Shown one piece after another: positions 10,298 to 18,643 of a DNA stretch of 64,000 nucleotides. The stretch comes from Cryobacterium sp. PH31-AA6 (lineage in GTDB: Bacteria > Actinomycetota > Actinomycetes > Actinomycetales > Microbacteriaceae): positions 19,313 through 83,312 of the forward strand of contig NZ_JASISS010000015.1 of the NCBI RefSeq assembly GCF_030063195.1, given 5' to 3'. The notes under the pieces were generated by a model. It saw nothing but the letters and a program-made list of their open reading frames with translations. It had not been told where the DNA came from and did not search any database. A program made the translations under genes and the position numbers. The stretch's first letter is position 1; each line of letters starts with the position of its first letter.

Positions 10298-10531
10298 AGC
10301 GGCTGGGATGAGCAACTCCTCTTTAGGGTCGCGAATGAGGTCGAGGACAGGCAGTTGGCCCTGGTCCGCGAGAGTTAGGCGCAGCAACGCTTCCAGGTAG
10401 ATACCGGTGGAGACGCCACTTGCGGCTGCGGCTTGATTGACTACCGCGCGGATCGCGGGGTCGACTCGCGTTTGGAACAACACCGTGGGGGTGTGGTCCC
10501 GACGAATCCTGCTTCCCTTAGTAACGGCCAT
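10295..10531 (-). CDS. small ribbon-helix-helix-like DNA-binding protein
   Basis: A 78-residue protein from the ATG at 10531. A basic N-terminus (KGSRIRRD) is followed by a beta-strand-like VLFQTRVDP and a two-helix region (IRAVVNQAAAASGVS, TGIYLEALLRLTL), the usual order in RHH or CopG-like plasmid proteins. It may control copy number of the neighbouring replication gene, which is only an inference from position. The frame is open far upstream to 10972, but that part overlaps the ArsR-type gene in another frame and is discarded. The ribosome site is weak. Confidence 0.6.
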   Translation of the reverse strand: MAVTKGSRIRRDHTPTVLFQTRVDPAIRAVVNQAAAASGVSTGIYLEALLRLTLADQGQLPVLDLIRDPKEELLIPAA

Positions 10532-10589
10532 GGAAACGATCTTGTCGTTAAACCCATTCAAGAGTGCGCGCCACGCGGGAGCGACTCGA

Positions 10590-10913
10590 TTAAAGCCGTG
10601 ATTGTCCGAGGAACTCACCCAGAGCCACGTAGAGCTCTGTGACGCGTTCTGGGATGACTGTGTAGCGCACCCATTGGCCGCTTCTGGCTTCACTGCGCGG
10701 GGGAGTGGACTCGATGAGTCCCGCAGTCTCGAGCGCAGCAAGGTGGTTGGACGCCGTCGGCGGAGCGATGCCGAGCGCTGTGGCGATGTCGGAGCGTGTG
10801 CATGGCCCGTTCTCACGGATGTGCTTGAGGATTGCCACTCGAGCCCGGTTCCCAAATGCGTCGATCGCGGCCTCCACGAGTTCATCATGATGGGGACGCA
10901 CATAGCGGGGCAT
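10590..10913 (-). CDS. ArsR-type winged-helix regulator
   Basis: A 107-residue protein with the compact ArsR layout: FGNRARVAILKHIRENG, the recognition region TRSDIATALGIAPPTASNHL and the wing AGLIESTPPRSEARSGQWVRY. No Cys pair for metal sensing (ELCVCDL type) is present, so a non-metal ligand or simple copy-number or transfer control is more likely. It starts at 10913. About 50 bases upstream lies a palindromic operator overlapping a TATAAT box, which fits autorepression. It belongs to a cluster of small regulators between the replication gene and the transfer operon. Confidence 0.85.
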   Translation of the reverse strand: MPRYVRPHHDELVEAAIDAFGNRARVAILKHIRENGPCTRSDIATALGIAPPTASNHLAALETAGLIESTPPRSEARSGQWVRYTVIPERVTELYVALGEFLGQSRL

Positions 10914-10948
10914 TGTGCCATTCTGCCCGACCTCCGCCCTCTTCCATC

Positions 10949-10983
10949 GTTGACGACGTCAACCCTAATCATTATATGATTAG
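10949..10983 (-). promoter_or_regulatory. promoter with two palindromic operators for the ArsR-type gene
   Basis: GTTGAC-GAC-GTCAAC (10949-10963) is a perfect palindrome, and CTAATCAT-TAT-ATGATTAG (10965-10983) is a second with 8-base arms. Read on the minus strand the second contains TATAAT, a perfect -10 box correctly placed for the gene starting at 10913. A repressor bound here would block RNA polymerase. Likely autoregulation by the ArsR-type protein; the other palindrome may serve the neighbouring regulator. Confidence 0.65.
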
Positions 10984-11040
10984 CTTATGACGAAGTCGAG
11001 CAACCGGGCGGCCAAATACACTCGCCCAGTGGGGGAGTGG

Positions 11041-11388
11041 TCAGCCCAGAACAAACTCGAGCACCTGCCCGAAGTCGCGGGTCACGAGATCCCGTCGCGC
11101 GGTGAACATCGTTCCCGGCGGCCGGCGCAGAACGTCGGCGGCGGCATCGTCCTCGATATAGCCCATGCCCCGAAGATCGATCAAGGCTGCGTGGACTGCG
11201 GGGCGACTCATCGTGTCCCCGATGGCATCGAACAGCTCGCTGTAGCTGAGCGGCTTGGGCAGCAGGGCGCGGAGCACCAGGACGCGGGAGGGCGCGGAAA
11301 ACAGCTCTTGGAACAGTGCCACCCGGTCAGGGGCATGCTTCATCAGATTGTCGTCGCGGGCCATGCGCTCAATTCTGGCGTGGATCAC
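11041..11388 (-). CDS. winged-helix transcriptional regulator
   Basis: A 115-residue protein; ATG at 11388, with possible internal starts at 11364 and 11343. LFSAPSRVLVLRALLPKPLS and YSELFDAIGDTMSRPAVHAA followed by LIDLRGMGYIED read as an HTH with recognition helix and wing. This is a generic winged-helix repressor not assignable to a named family. A perfect inverted repeat at 11427-11452 lies just upstream, consistent with autoregulation. The divergent transfer operon begins at 11686, so it may also control transfer. Confidence 0.75.
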   Translation of the reverse strand: MIHARIERMARDDNLMKHAPDRVALFQELFSAPSRVLVLRALLPKPLSYSELFDAIGDTMSRPAVHAALIDLRGMGYIEDDAAADVLRRPPGTMFTARRDLVTRDFGQVLEFVLG

Positions 11389-11426
11389 CCTCGGTCGCGG
11401 GCTCGCCGCGACCGCGCTGCGGTTAA

Positions 11427-11452
11427 TGCAAACGCATCTATTTACGTTTGCA
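11427..11452. promoter_or_regulatory. inverted-repeat operator TGCAAACG-N10-CGTTTGCA
   Basis: Perfect 8-base arms separated by 10 bases, about one helical turn per half site, located 39 bases upstream of the winged-helix regulator start on the minus strand and about 235 bases upstream of the transfer operon on the plus strand. This is the expected place for a regulator binding site that coordinates both directions. Confidence 0.6.
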
Positions 11453-11685
11453 ACCTAAACAACCCGTCGATGTCAGTGGCCGCCCGTAGGTTCGAAGCTC
11501 CATGCGCTCCGGCCGCTCGCCCTACAATCCACGTCATTCAAGCGGTTAGGACCACATCCACAGGCGGAACACACCCCCCGTTCAGGTGCCTTGTCGGGGA
11601 AAAAGACGAGAGACTAGTCGAGGCCTAAAGGGGCTTCCTGTTTCTCTTTGCCACTTAGCCAAAAATTCGAGAGGACATCCCGCCC

Positions 11686-12918
11686 ATGAGTGACACAGGT
11701 CGCAGCGCCCCTAGCGACGTCTTCGGAGCGGCAGACCGCGCCGGAGATTACATCGAGGAAGACACCCTCCTCACGCCCCCTGCGCCGCCCCGGCGCCGGC
11801 CCAAAACCACAGTCAGCACCCCCGGGGGAGTAGCCCTGGCTACAGCATCCGCGCCGGCCGCCGTACAGGAGACTGCCCCGTTGGAGTCGGCCACATCGAC
11901 ATCAACGGTGGCCGCTACAGTCGACTTGGTCAGCACGTCAGTGCTGTTCGGCGGTTCCGCCGCAGGTCTGGCTGCCGCGTCTCGCCCGACGGCGCCGGCT
12001 AAAGCCACCACCGGGTTCCGCGGGGCCCTGGCCAGTCTGGGACTGCCGGTCGGGCCGGGTGCCGCCGAGCTGAGGGAGCGGCGCCGGACGGAGCTGCGCA
12101 CCACGCACGAGACCACGGTGCGGCAAGCGACCTGGACCCGGGCGGTCTCGGTCCTGGTGAACAACCCCAAGGGCGGGACGGGGAAGACTCCCACCGCTTT
12201 GCTGCTCGGGGGAGTGCTGGCTGCGATCCGCGGCGGATCGGTCGCGATCCTCGAAGTCTCTGACGACCCCGGCGCCCTGAACTTCCGCGCCGAGGGCAAC
12301 CCCCTCCTCGGCCTCGGCGAACTCGTCCGCGACGTCGACCAGATCGGCACCGCCGGTCGCCTCGCCGGATACACGGCCCCGCAAACATCCTTCGCGTCCG
12401 TGATCGGATCCACCGGCCGCCGCGACCGCCTCACCGGCGAATCCGTCGTTGCAGTCTCCAACGTCATCGATGACTTCTACTCCATCCGCGTCATGGACTC
12501 CGGCAACGTCCCCACCTCCTCCGCGTTCCGCGGCGCAGTGTCCGTCTCCGACGTCCTCGTGATCCCCGTGATGAACGCCGGCGACTCCGTCCTCGAAGCC
12601 ATCCAACTCCTCGAGGAACTCCGGGCGGAAGGCGGGCCCTCCGCGGAGCTCGCGAACCGGGCCATCGCCATCCGCCTCACCGACGGCCGCCCCGAGAACG
12701 ACGCCGTCCGCCACGAAGTCGAACGCCTCCTCAACCAAGCGGGCGTATCAGCCCTGCACGAGATCCCCTACGACACCCACATCGCCGAACGCGGCCAACT
12801 CACCCTGGGCAGCCTCAACCCCGCCACCCGGGACGCGTTCGTGGCAGCCGCCGCCAGCGTGGTCCGGGCCCTGCAATCCGCGGTCTCCGCCGCCCCCACA
12901 CAGAACCGGAAGGCCTAA
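11686..12918 (+). CDS. ParA/MinD-like ATPase heading the transfer operon
   Basis: A 410-residue protein with a low-complexity Ala/Thr/Ser/Pro N-terminus (residues 1-140) and a C-terminal deviant-Walker ATPase. The P-loop is NNPKGGTGKTPTALLLGG (about residue 155-172), followed by VAILEVSDDPGALN and VMDSGNVPTSSAFRG in place of the usual D-D-P-Q motifs. ParA-like ATPases at the head of actinobacterial conjugation operons are thought to position the machinery or act in partition. No ParB-like gene is adjacent, which favours a transfer-linked role. The next gene starts 3 bases after its stop. The ATG follows a GAGAGGA ribosome site. Confidence 0.85.
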   Translation: MSDTGRSAPSDVFGAADRAGDYIEEDTLLTPPAPPRRRPKTTVSTPGGVALATASAPAAVQETAPLESATSTSTVAATVDLVSTSVLFGGSAAGLAAASRPTAPAKATTGFRGALASLGLPVGPGAAELRERRRTELRTTHETTVRQATWTRAVSVLVNNPKGGTGKTPTALLLGGVLAAIRGGSVAILEVSDDPGALNFRAEGNPLLGLGELVRDVDQIGTAGRLAGYTAPQTSFASVIGSTGRRDRLTGESVVAVSNVIDDFYSIRVMDSGNVPTSSAFRGAVSVSDVLVIPVMNAGDSVLEAIQLLEELRAEGGPSAELANRAIAIRLTDGRPENDAVRHEVERLLNQAGVSALHEIPYDTHIAERGQLTLGSLNPATRDAFVAAAASVVRALQSAVSAAPTQNRKA

Positions 12919-12921
12919 CCC

Positions 12922-13236
12922 ATGCACGACCTCCTGCTCCAAGCAGCGATCGACAACCCTCTCGACGGGATCCTGCCCGACTTCTCCTTCGGCGGCGCCG
13001 AATTCACCGCCCTCTGGCAGAAACTCATCGCCGCCCTCTGGGCCATCGGGATCCTCGTGTCCATCGGCTTCCTCATCTTCGGCATCGTTGCCATGGCCGG
13101 CGCCTCCGGCGACACCAACCCGAACCCGCAAGCCCACGCCCAAGGACGCCGCAAAGCCGTCTGGGCCGGCATCTCCCTCGCCGCTCTCGCCGGCCTCGCG
13201 ATCATCGTCGGCGCCGTCCTCTCCTTCGCCGGCTAA
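12922..13236 (+). CDS. VirB2/pilin-like two-TM membrane protein
   Basis: A 104-residue protein with two hydrophobic helices (about 33-58, WAIGILVSIGFLIFGIVAMA; and 80-103, ISLAALAGLAIIVGAVLSF) joined by a short polar loop with basic residues (AQGRRK). This layout matches TrbC/VirB2-type subunits and the small membrane proteins found at this place in Gram-positive T4SS operons. There is no cleavable signal peptide; the N-terminus is amphipathic. The role as pilin or channel component is inferred from size, topology and position between the ParA-like and VirB8-like genes. Confidence 0.65.
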   Translation: MHDLLLQAAIDNPLDGILPDFSFGGAEFTALWQKLIAALWAIGILVSIGFLIFGIVAMAGASGDTNPNPQAHAQGRRKAVWAGISLAALAGLAIIVGAVLSFAG

Positions 13237-13272
13237 CCCACACAACCAACGTCCAACCCAAGGAGTCCCACC

Positions 13273-13998
13273 ATGCGAATGGTCACAGCATCCGGCCGTA
13301 GCCGCTGGCCCATCGTCATCGGGGCCGCCGCCCTCGTCATCGCCATCGGCGGAGGCATCGCCTACACCGCCACCCGCCCCACCCCGCCGCCGAACGCCGC
13401 ACCCAGCACGGCCACAGCCACACCAACGCCGACGCCCACGGGCACCGATGGTGCCGGTGGCATCGGGGACGACGTCGCACCCACCGGATGCCTCGGCGGC
13501 CAAGACCGCAACGTCAACATGGTCCTCACCGCCCAAGCCGACGCCAAACACACGACCTACGGAGCAGTAGAAGCAGCTACCGCGTACTACCGGTGGCTGT
13601 GGCAGTACCCCAACCCGGCGGCCAACGTCACCGACGCGGACACCGTCAGTGCAGCGATCATGGCCTCCACGGCGAATGAATCGTTTCGCGACATCGCGGC
13701 CGCCTACGAGGCAACTGCGGGTATCGACATGACCTCGGGGCAAGTCCCCGCGGACACCCCGTTCCATCTGTCGACCACGAACGGCCTGTGGATGATCTCG
13801 GAGGGTTCGACTGCCGACAAGGTCGAAGTGAACATCGCGGCAGGGTACGTCGTCAACGGCGAACTCAGCCCAACGAAAGCAGCCATTATAACCCAAACGA
13901 TGGTTTGGGAAGACGGCGCGTGGCATCTCGAGAGTGCCGGCACTCCCGATCAAGAGAAACTTGCCGCCGGCGGCACGCGCTACACGGCGGGTTGCTGA
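13273..13998 (+). CDS. VirB8/TcpC-like conjugal transfer protein
   Basis: A 241-residue protein with one N-terminal membrane anchor (WPIVIGAAALVIAIGGGIAY), a Pro/Thr-rich linker (residues 37-60) and an extracytoplasmic domain (about 65-241) containing AVEAATAYYRWLWQYP and TQTMVWEDGAWHLES. The second segment is the closing strand typical of NTF2-like folds, as in VirB8 and TcpC. Such proteins form part of the channel scaffold. AAGGAG precedes the start, and the stop shares its last base with the next start. No specific sequence match is claimed; assignment rests on architecture and operon position. Confidence 0.65.
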   Translation: MRMVTASGRSRWPIVIGAAALVIAIGGGIAYTATRPTPPPNAAPSTATATPTPTPTGTDGAGGIGDDVAPTGCLGGQDRNVNMVLTAQADAKHTTYGAVEAATAYYRWLWQYPNPAANVTDADTVSAAIMASTANESFRDIAAAYEATAGIDMTSGQVPADTPFHLSTTNGLWMISEGSTADKVEVNIAAGYVVNGELSPTKAAIITQTMVWEDGAWHLESAGTPDQEKLAAGGTRYTAGC

Positions 13999-15401
13999 TG
14001 AATCCTGACTGCGAGAGCAACGTCTTCGTTTGCGGTGTAACGAACCTCGCCGATGGAGTCGGGAACGCAGTAGGCGGTGTCGGCGCTGTCGTCAACACGG
14101 CAGCGGGGGTGGCGGACTTCTGGTCCGACCCCGCGGGGAATTCGTTCAAGCTGTTGCAGGAAGCGGCTAAGGGTCTCTCGGACACTGTGTTGCCGACGCT
14201 CACGCAGGCTACGCTTCCGGATCTGACGGCGGATTGGTTCATTCAGGCGTACCGGGTGTCGTTTGCCCTGGCGATCTTTGTGTTCGTGGCCCTGTTGATC
14301 CCGCAGATCGTGCGCACCGCGCGCGGCCACCAGTCCGGCCGGGAGCTGGGGGAGTCCCTCACCCTCTACGGGCCCGCCTTCATCCTCGGGGCCATGTTCG
14401 GTCCCGCGCTCGGCGCGTTCCTGGTGAAGTTCTTCGGCGCCCTCTCGGACTCACTCATCGCCTGGGGTGTCACCAGCAACTCCGAAACGATTGTGGCTAA
14501 GTTCTCCACGATGCTCTCCGAGGAAGACGGGTCCGGCCTGGCCGGCGGCGCTGTCCTCGGCGTGATTCTGATGTTCTTCATGATCCTGGGACTGCTCGTC
14601 GTGCTGTTGATGCTGATCGTGCGGCTCATCACCCTGTACTTCTCCGGCGTGCTGTTCCCGCTGGGGTTCGTGTGGATCGTGGACCCGCAGAAACGGAAGT
14701 TCGGGTCGAAGATCGCATACCTGTGGTTCGGGATCCTCGCCTCCCACCCGCTGTTGTTTTTCTTGCTCGCGATCGCGTACAGCATGATGAGCGCGCAGGT
14801 CGATGCGTTCTCTGACACCCCCACCCTCGCGAAGACCGTCACGCTGGTCGTGTCGATCCTGGCGTTGTTCATGGCTGGTCTCGCCCCGCTCGCCTTGACG
14901 AAGTTCGCCCCGGTGATCCCCACCGGTGGCGGCGGGACAGCACCCGTGGGACCCAACATCGGGTCGCAGTCGATGCAGCAAGCCGACGCCAAATACTCCG
15001 ACAACGGCCCCGAAACCAGCGGCGGTGGCGGGTCGAGTTCACCGTCCTCGAGCGGCAGCACGGGCCAGGGCAGTACCGGTGGCGGTTCGCCTGCTGAGGG
15101 TGAAGCGGCGACGTCGTCGATCTCCGAGGCCGCGTCGGTCGGCTCCGCTACGGGCGGGGCCACCGCCGGCGCCGCTGCGGCAGGCGGCGGTGCGGTCGCT
15201 GCCGAGGGTGGGATGGCGGCCGCGGGTGCGGCTGAGTCCGCGACCGGTGCGGGGGCTGCGATTGGTATCCCGACGATGATTGCCGCCGGTGCGGTGGCGG
15301 GGTTTGAGGCGACGAAGAAGGTCACTGATTCGGTCACGGACGCGGCCGTGGCACCGGTCGAGGACCACGAGGAACATTATGGAAAGGACTCCGTCTCGTG
15401 A
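13998..15401 (+). CDS. VirB6/TrbL-like polytopic transfer protein
   Basis: A 467-residue protein with a soluble N-terminus, five or six membrane segments between about residues 85 and 330, and a long Gly/Ala/Ser-rich C-terminal tail (residues 335-450). LYFSGVLFPLGFVWIVDP and the LVVLLMLIVRLITLY helix resemble TrbL/VirB6 channel proteins. The ATG overlaps the previous stop as TGATG, and the stop overlaps the next start by four bases. A GT-rich extension upstream belongs to another frame. It probably forms the inner part of the mating channel. Confidence 0.75.
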   Translation: MNPDCESNVFVCGVTNLADGVGNAVGGVGAVVNTAAGVADFWSDPAGNSFKLLQEAAKGLSDTVLPTLTQATLPDLTADWFIQAYRVSFALAIFVFVALLIPQIVRTARGHQSGRELGESLTLYGPAFILGAMFGPALGAFLVKFFGALSDSLIAWGVTSNSETIVAKFSTMLSEEDGSGLAGGAVLGVILMFFMILGLLVVLLMLIVRLITLYFSGVLFPLGFVWIVDPQKRKFGSKIAYLWFGILASHPLLFFLLAIAYSMMSAQVDAFSDTPTLAKTVTLVVSILALFMAGLAPLALTKFAPVIPTGGGGTAPVGPNIGSQSMQQADAKYSDNGPETSGGGGSSSPSSSGSTGQGSTGGGSPAEGEAATSSISEAASVGSATGGATAGAAAAGGGAVAAEGGMAAAGAAESATGAGAAIGIPTMIAAGAVAGFEATKKVTDSVTDAAVAPVEDHEEHYGKDSVS

Positions 15402-17101
15402 GTGACACCCCGCAGTCCCACATCCGCTACCTGGGCGGGGAGTCCGGGCACCGCGGGTTCTTCGGCGGCACCGCCTCCAAGACCCGTGTGATCTTGTTGG
15501 GCGTTTTCATCGCTGGCGGCATGGTCGGCATGGTCATCGGGGCCGGCCTGCCGGCGTTGATCGTGGCGGTGTCGGGGGTGGGCATCACGATGCTGACCAC
15601 CGCCCGCACCCACCGTGGCACTGTCCTCGAGCGGCGCCGGAAGCGCGCCCGCGCCCGGGCACGGAAACGCCTCGGCACGGACGAGTTCGTGCCCTACGAA
15701 GTCGGGGCGTGGGACCAGCTCCAAGAAGCCATCCTCCGCGGCACCAAGAGCGAGAAGCAGGCCGCGGAGCGCGCGGCGGTGAAGATGCGGGCGAACCCGG
15801 ACGGCGCCGACGGTATGGGCTGGCTCCAATACGCCTCCAACATGCCCGGCATTGCCTGGCACGCCCCGATCGGTGAGGAACCCTACCTGTCGGTGGCGTT
15901 TTCGGTGTCGGGGCAGTTGCGGGGGATGGAGACCGCGGCCGCCCTGACCCGTGCGGCGAACGCGTGGGGCAAGTTCCTGGCCCGCCGCGCCGCACCCTCC
16001 TCGTTGATCCGGAACGTGCAAACCCTCACCCGGGTGTTACCGCCAGACTCCGCCCGCCAGCAGTTGTGGGTGAAGACCCGCCTGGAACCGGTGCAGGAAA
16101 CCTGGTCGGAGGCGCAGCGGGCCTCGTTTGAGGCGCAGAAACTCTCCTACGACGAAGTGATCCGGAAATCCAGTGCCAACGCGATGGTGCAACGCCACTA
16201 CGTGGTCGTGTCCTGGCCGTTGACCCAGCAATTCACCGACGCCGCCAGCAAATACGGGACCGGCCGGGACGCCTGGCGGGCGCTGATGGCCGGGCAGATT
16301 CACGCCACCGAACAAGGCTTGAACGAAGCCCGGATGGGCGACGTGCAAGCCCTCACCGCCAAGCAAACCACAGCCCTGATGCTGCACCAGCAGAACCCAC
16401 ACCTCCCCATCGACCTCACCCGCACGGTCGACCCGCTCCGGGCCGGGATTACGTCCCGGGACGAGTTCTCCGCGCACATCGTCGACGACATCGACCCCAC
16501 CACCCTCGTCATGACCGGGGCCGGGCCGGTGTGCCCGCCGGTGACGTGGTGGCACCGCACCGCGGCCATCCACGGGGAGAACCTTGCCGTCGCCGGGCGC
16601 AGCCCCCTCTGGTCCCTGGACCTCCTCATCGGGCGGGAGCTGAGCTTTGTCCGCTCGGTGTCCTTCCATCTGCACTTGGTGCCGGCGGGGCAGGCGAAAG
16701 CGAAAGCGCGCGCCGACGTCGTCCGCGACCTTGCCGGGGTCCTCGCCGACCAGCAGAAGGGCCGCCTCATCTCCGACGACAGCAGCACCCGCATGTCCGC
16801 CGCGCAGCGCCGCTCCGCGGACCTCGCCGCCGGATCCCACCACCACGGCGTCGACTGGATCGGCTTCGTGACTATCTCCGCGCCCACCCGGGCGGACTTG
16901 GGCCAGGCATCCCGGCAGCTCGAGGAAGCCTGTGCGACGGGCCTGGGCATTGAACGCCTCGACTGGCAAGACTCCTTCCAATCCGCCGCCTCCGGCACCA
17001 CCTGGCCGATCGGCCGGGGCCTTCGCCCCGCAGGCGCAACCCTGGCAACCCGGGCCATCAACCGCCTCGCCGGCCGCACCGACAAGGACGCCATCTCATG
17101 A
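15398..17101 (+). CDS. SCO6880-family transfer protein (PrgI-like TM plus VirB4 N-domain)
   Basis: A 567-residue protein with two adjacent membrane helices near the N-terminus (about 28-47 and 50-68) followed by a basic stretch ERRRKRARARARKRLG and a large cytoplasmic domain without a P-loop. This is the SCO6880 family layout: the PrgI-like membrane anchor and the N-terminal part of VirB4 in one protein, with the ATPase encoded separately by the next gene. Segments such as WLQYASNMPGIAWHAPIG and SFHLHLVPAG are consistent. The genes overlap by ATGA on both sides, implying fixed stoichiometry. Confidence 0.8.
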   Translation: MSDTPQSHIRYLGGESGHRGFFGGTASKTRVILLGVFIAGGMVGMVIGAGLPALIVAVSGVGITMLTTARTHRGTVLERRRKRARARARKRLGTDEFVPYEVGAWDQLQEAILRGTKSEKQAAERAAVKMRANPDGADGMGWLQYASNMPGIAWHAPIGEEPYLSVAFSVSGQLRGMETAAALTRAANAWGKFLARRAAPSSLIRNVQTLTRVLPPDSARQQLWVKTRLEPVQETWSEAQRASFEAQKLSYDEVIRKSSANAMVQRHYVVVSWPLTQQFTDAASKYGTGRDAWRALMAGQIHATEQGLNEARMGDVQALTAKQTTALMLHQQNPHLPIDLTRTVDPLRAGITSRDEFSAHIVDDIDPTTLVMTGAGPVCPPVTWWHRTAAIHGENLAVAGRSPLWSLDLLIGRELSFVRSVSFHLHLVPAGQAKAKARADVVRDLAGVLADQQKGRLISDDSSTRMSAAQRRSADLAAGSHHHGVDWIGFVTISAPTRADLGQASRQLEEACATGLGIERLDWQDSFQSAASGTTWPIGRGLRPAGATLATRAINRLAGRTDKDAIS

Positions 17102-18636
17102 CCCACCCCACACCCCGGCCCACCGACACCCCCGAAAAGCGTGCTGCCCCGGTGCGGAAGCCCTGGTACGGCAGCGTCCCGGGCCTGAAAATCTTCCTCA
17201 CCCCCACGGCCACCATCCCGCCCACCCTCACCGGGGAAACCGAAGCCACCGAAACGGGCACCGGGGCTGGTGTTGCGGGGCCTGGTCGGCGGCCGGTGGA
17301 TGTGCCACCGTTTGAGCGTCCCGGGTCGGTGCTGCGGGCCTCGCCGGGGGCGGCGGCGCGCGGCTGGTACGCGCCCCGCCTGGCCGGGGCGCCGTCCACG
17401 ACCCGGCAAGCGGAGATTCTGAACACGGGCATCATCGGCGCCCCGACCGGCATTGACGGGGTCGTTAACGGCACCGACACGCTCTCGTCCACGATGATCA
17501 GCCACGACGCCCCCACCGCCTACAACGCCACCCCCCGGAAGCTCACCTCACCCAACGTCCTCATCATCGGCACCGTCGGGTCCGGGAAGTCGTCGTTTAC
17601 GAAAACGGTCATGGTGATGCGGCCGCTGCTGCTGAAGAATCACCGGGCGGTGGTGTTTGACAAGAAGGACGAGGGCGGCGAAGGCGAATACGCCGCCCTC
17701 ACCCGCCGCATGGGCACCGAACCCCTCCGCTTCGACCCCGACGGCTCCGGCACCCGGTTCAACCTGATGGACCCCCTCATCGCCCGCGGCACCGGACTGC
17801 AAGGCCAAATGCTGCTCATCAACGCTGTCGCCCGCATCGCCCGCGACGACACCGCTGCGACGGAATGGGAAGAGAAAGCCACCCGGTACGCCCTGCAACT
17901 CTTGTTCGAGAAGTTCCAGGACACCCGCCGGGCCGCGACCACCACCGATTTGATGCCGTTCCTCGGGTTGGTGCCCACCGATCAAGGACTCTCCGGGGAC
18001 GCCTCCGAACGGTTCCACCAGGCGGGCCTATCGATCAGGTTCGGCCTGCAAAACCTCCTCGAAACCTACGCCGGCGTCTTCGACGGCGAAACCAGCCGCC
18101 ACGTCGACCTCTCCCACAAACTCACCACCTTCGACATCTCCCAGCTCCCCGACTCCGGCCCCGCCATCCCCACCGTGATGGCGATCGGGAACATGTGGCT
18201 GATGGGACGCCTGCGCGAAGAACGCGGCTTCGTCACCAACGTGATCTACGAAGAGGGCTGGCACATGATCGGCGGCCCCTCCGCGCAGCTGGTGAAATCC
18301 AACCAGAAACTCTCCCGGTCCCTGGGCATCTCGAACGTCTTCGTCATGCACAAAGGCACCGACATCCCCGCGGACAGCCCCGGCTACACCGTCGTCCAAG
18401 AAGCGCAAACCGTGTACGCGTTCCGCCAAGACCGGCCCGAAGACGCCAGGTGGGCGCAAGAAACCTTCAACTTCGCCCCCGACACCGCCGCGACGCTGAT
18501 GGGGTTGAACCCCGGGCATTGCGTGTTCAAGTACGGGTCCAACCCGGAAACCCACATCCGTCACATCCGCTCGGACTGGGAAGTGGACGTCACCAACACC
18601 GACTCCGCCATGGCCGCCGGCAACACCACCACCTAA
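17098..18636 (+). CDS. VirB4-type transfer ATPase
   Basis: A 512-residue ATPase. The Walker A motif GTVGSGKSS is at about residue 158, the Walker B-like VIYEEGWHM at about 381, and AVVFDKKDEGGEGEYAAL follows the P-loop as in VirB4/TraC enzymes. It provides the energy for channel assembly or substrate movement. The N-terminal 100 residues are Pro/Thr-rich and may be an interaction segment. It overlaps the SCO6880-type gene by four bases; together the two genes make up one split VirB4. The start ATG at 17098 is set by that overlap. Confidence 0.85.
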   Translation: MTHPTPRPTDTPEKRAAPVRKPWYGSVPGLKIFLTPTATIPPTLTGETEATETGTGAGVAGPGRRPVDVPPFERPGSVLRASPGAAARGWYAPRLAGAPSTTRQAEILNTGIIGAPTGIDGVVNGTDTLSSTMISHDAPTAYNATPRKLTSPNVLIIGTVGSGKSSFTKTVMVMRPLLLKNHRAVVFDKKDEGGEGEYAALTRRMGTEPLRFDPDGSGTRFNLMDPLIARGTGLQGQMLLINAVARIARDDTAATEWEEKATRYALQLLFEKFQDTRRAATTTDLMPFLGLVPTDQGLSGDASERFHQAGLSIRFGLQNLLETYAGVFDGETSRHVDLSHKLTTFDISQLPDSGPAIPTVMAIGNMWLMGRLREERGFVTNVIYEEGWHMIGGPSAQLVKSNQKLSRSLGISNVFVMHKGTDIPADSPGYTVVQEAQTVYAFRQDRPEDARWAQETFNFAPDTAATLMGLNPGHCVFKYGSNPETHIRHIRSDWEVDVTNTDSAMAAGNTTT

Positions 18637-18643
18637 CCCGCCC

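Noticed and set aside
10987..11628. 213-codon plus-strand frame starting with ATG after a TATGAT-like box
   Set aside because: It overlaps the winged-helix gene (11041-11388) completely on the other strand, its translation has shadow-like composition and no motif, and the TATAAT box is better explained as the minus-strand promoter of the ArsR-type gene.
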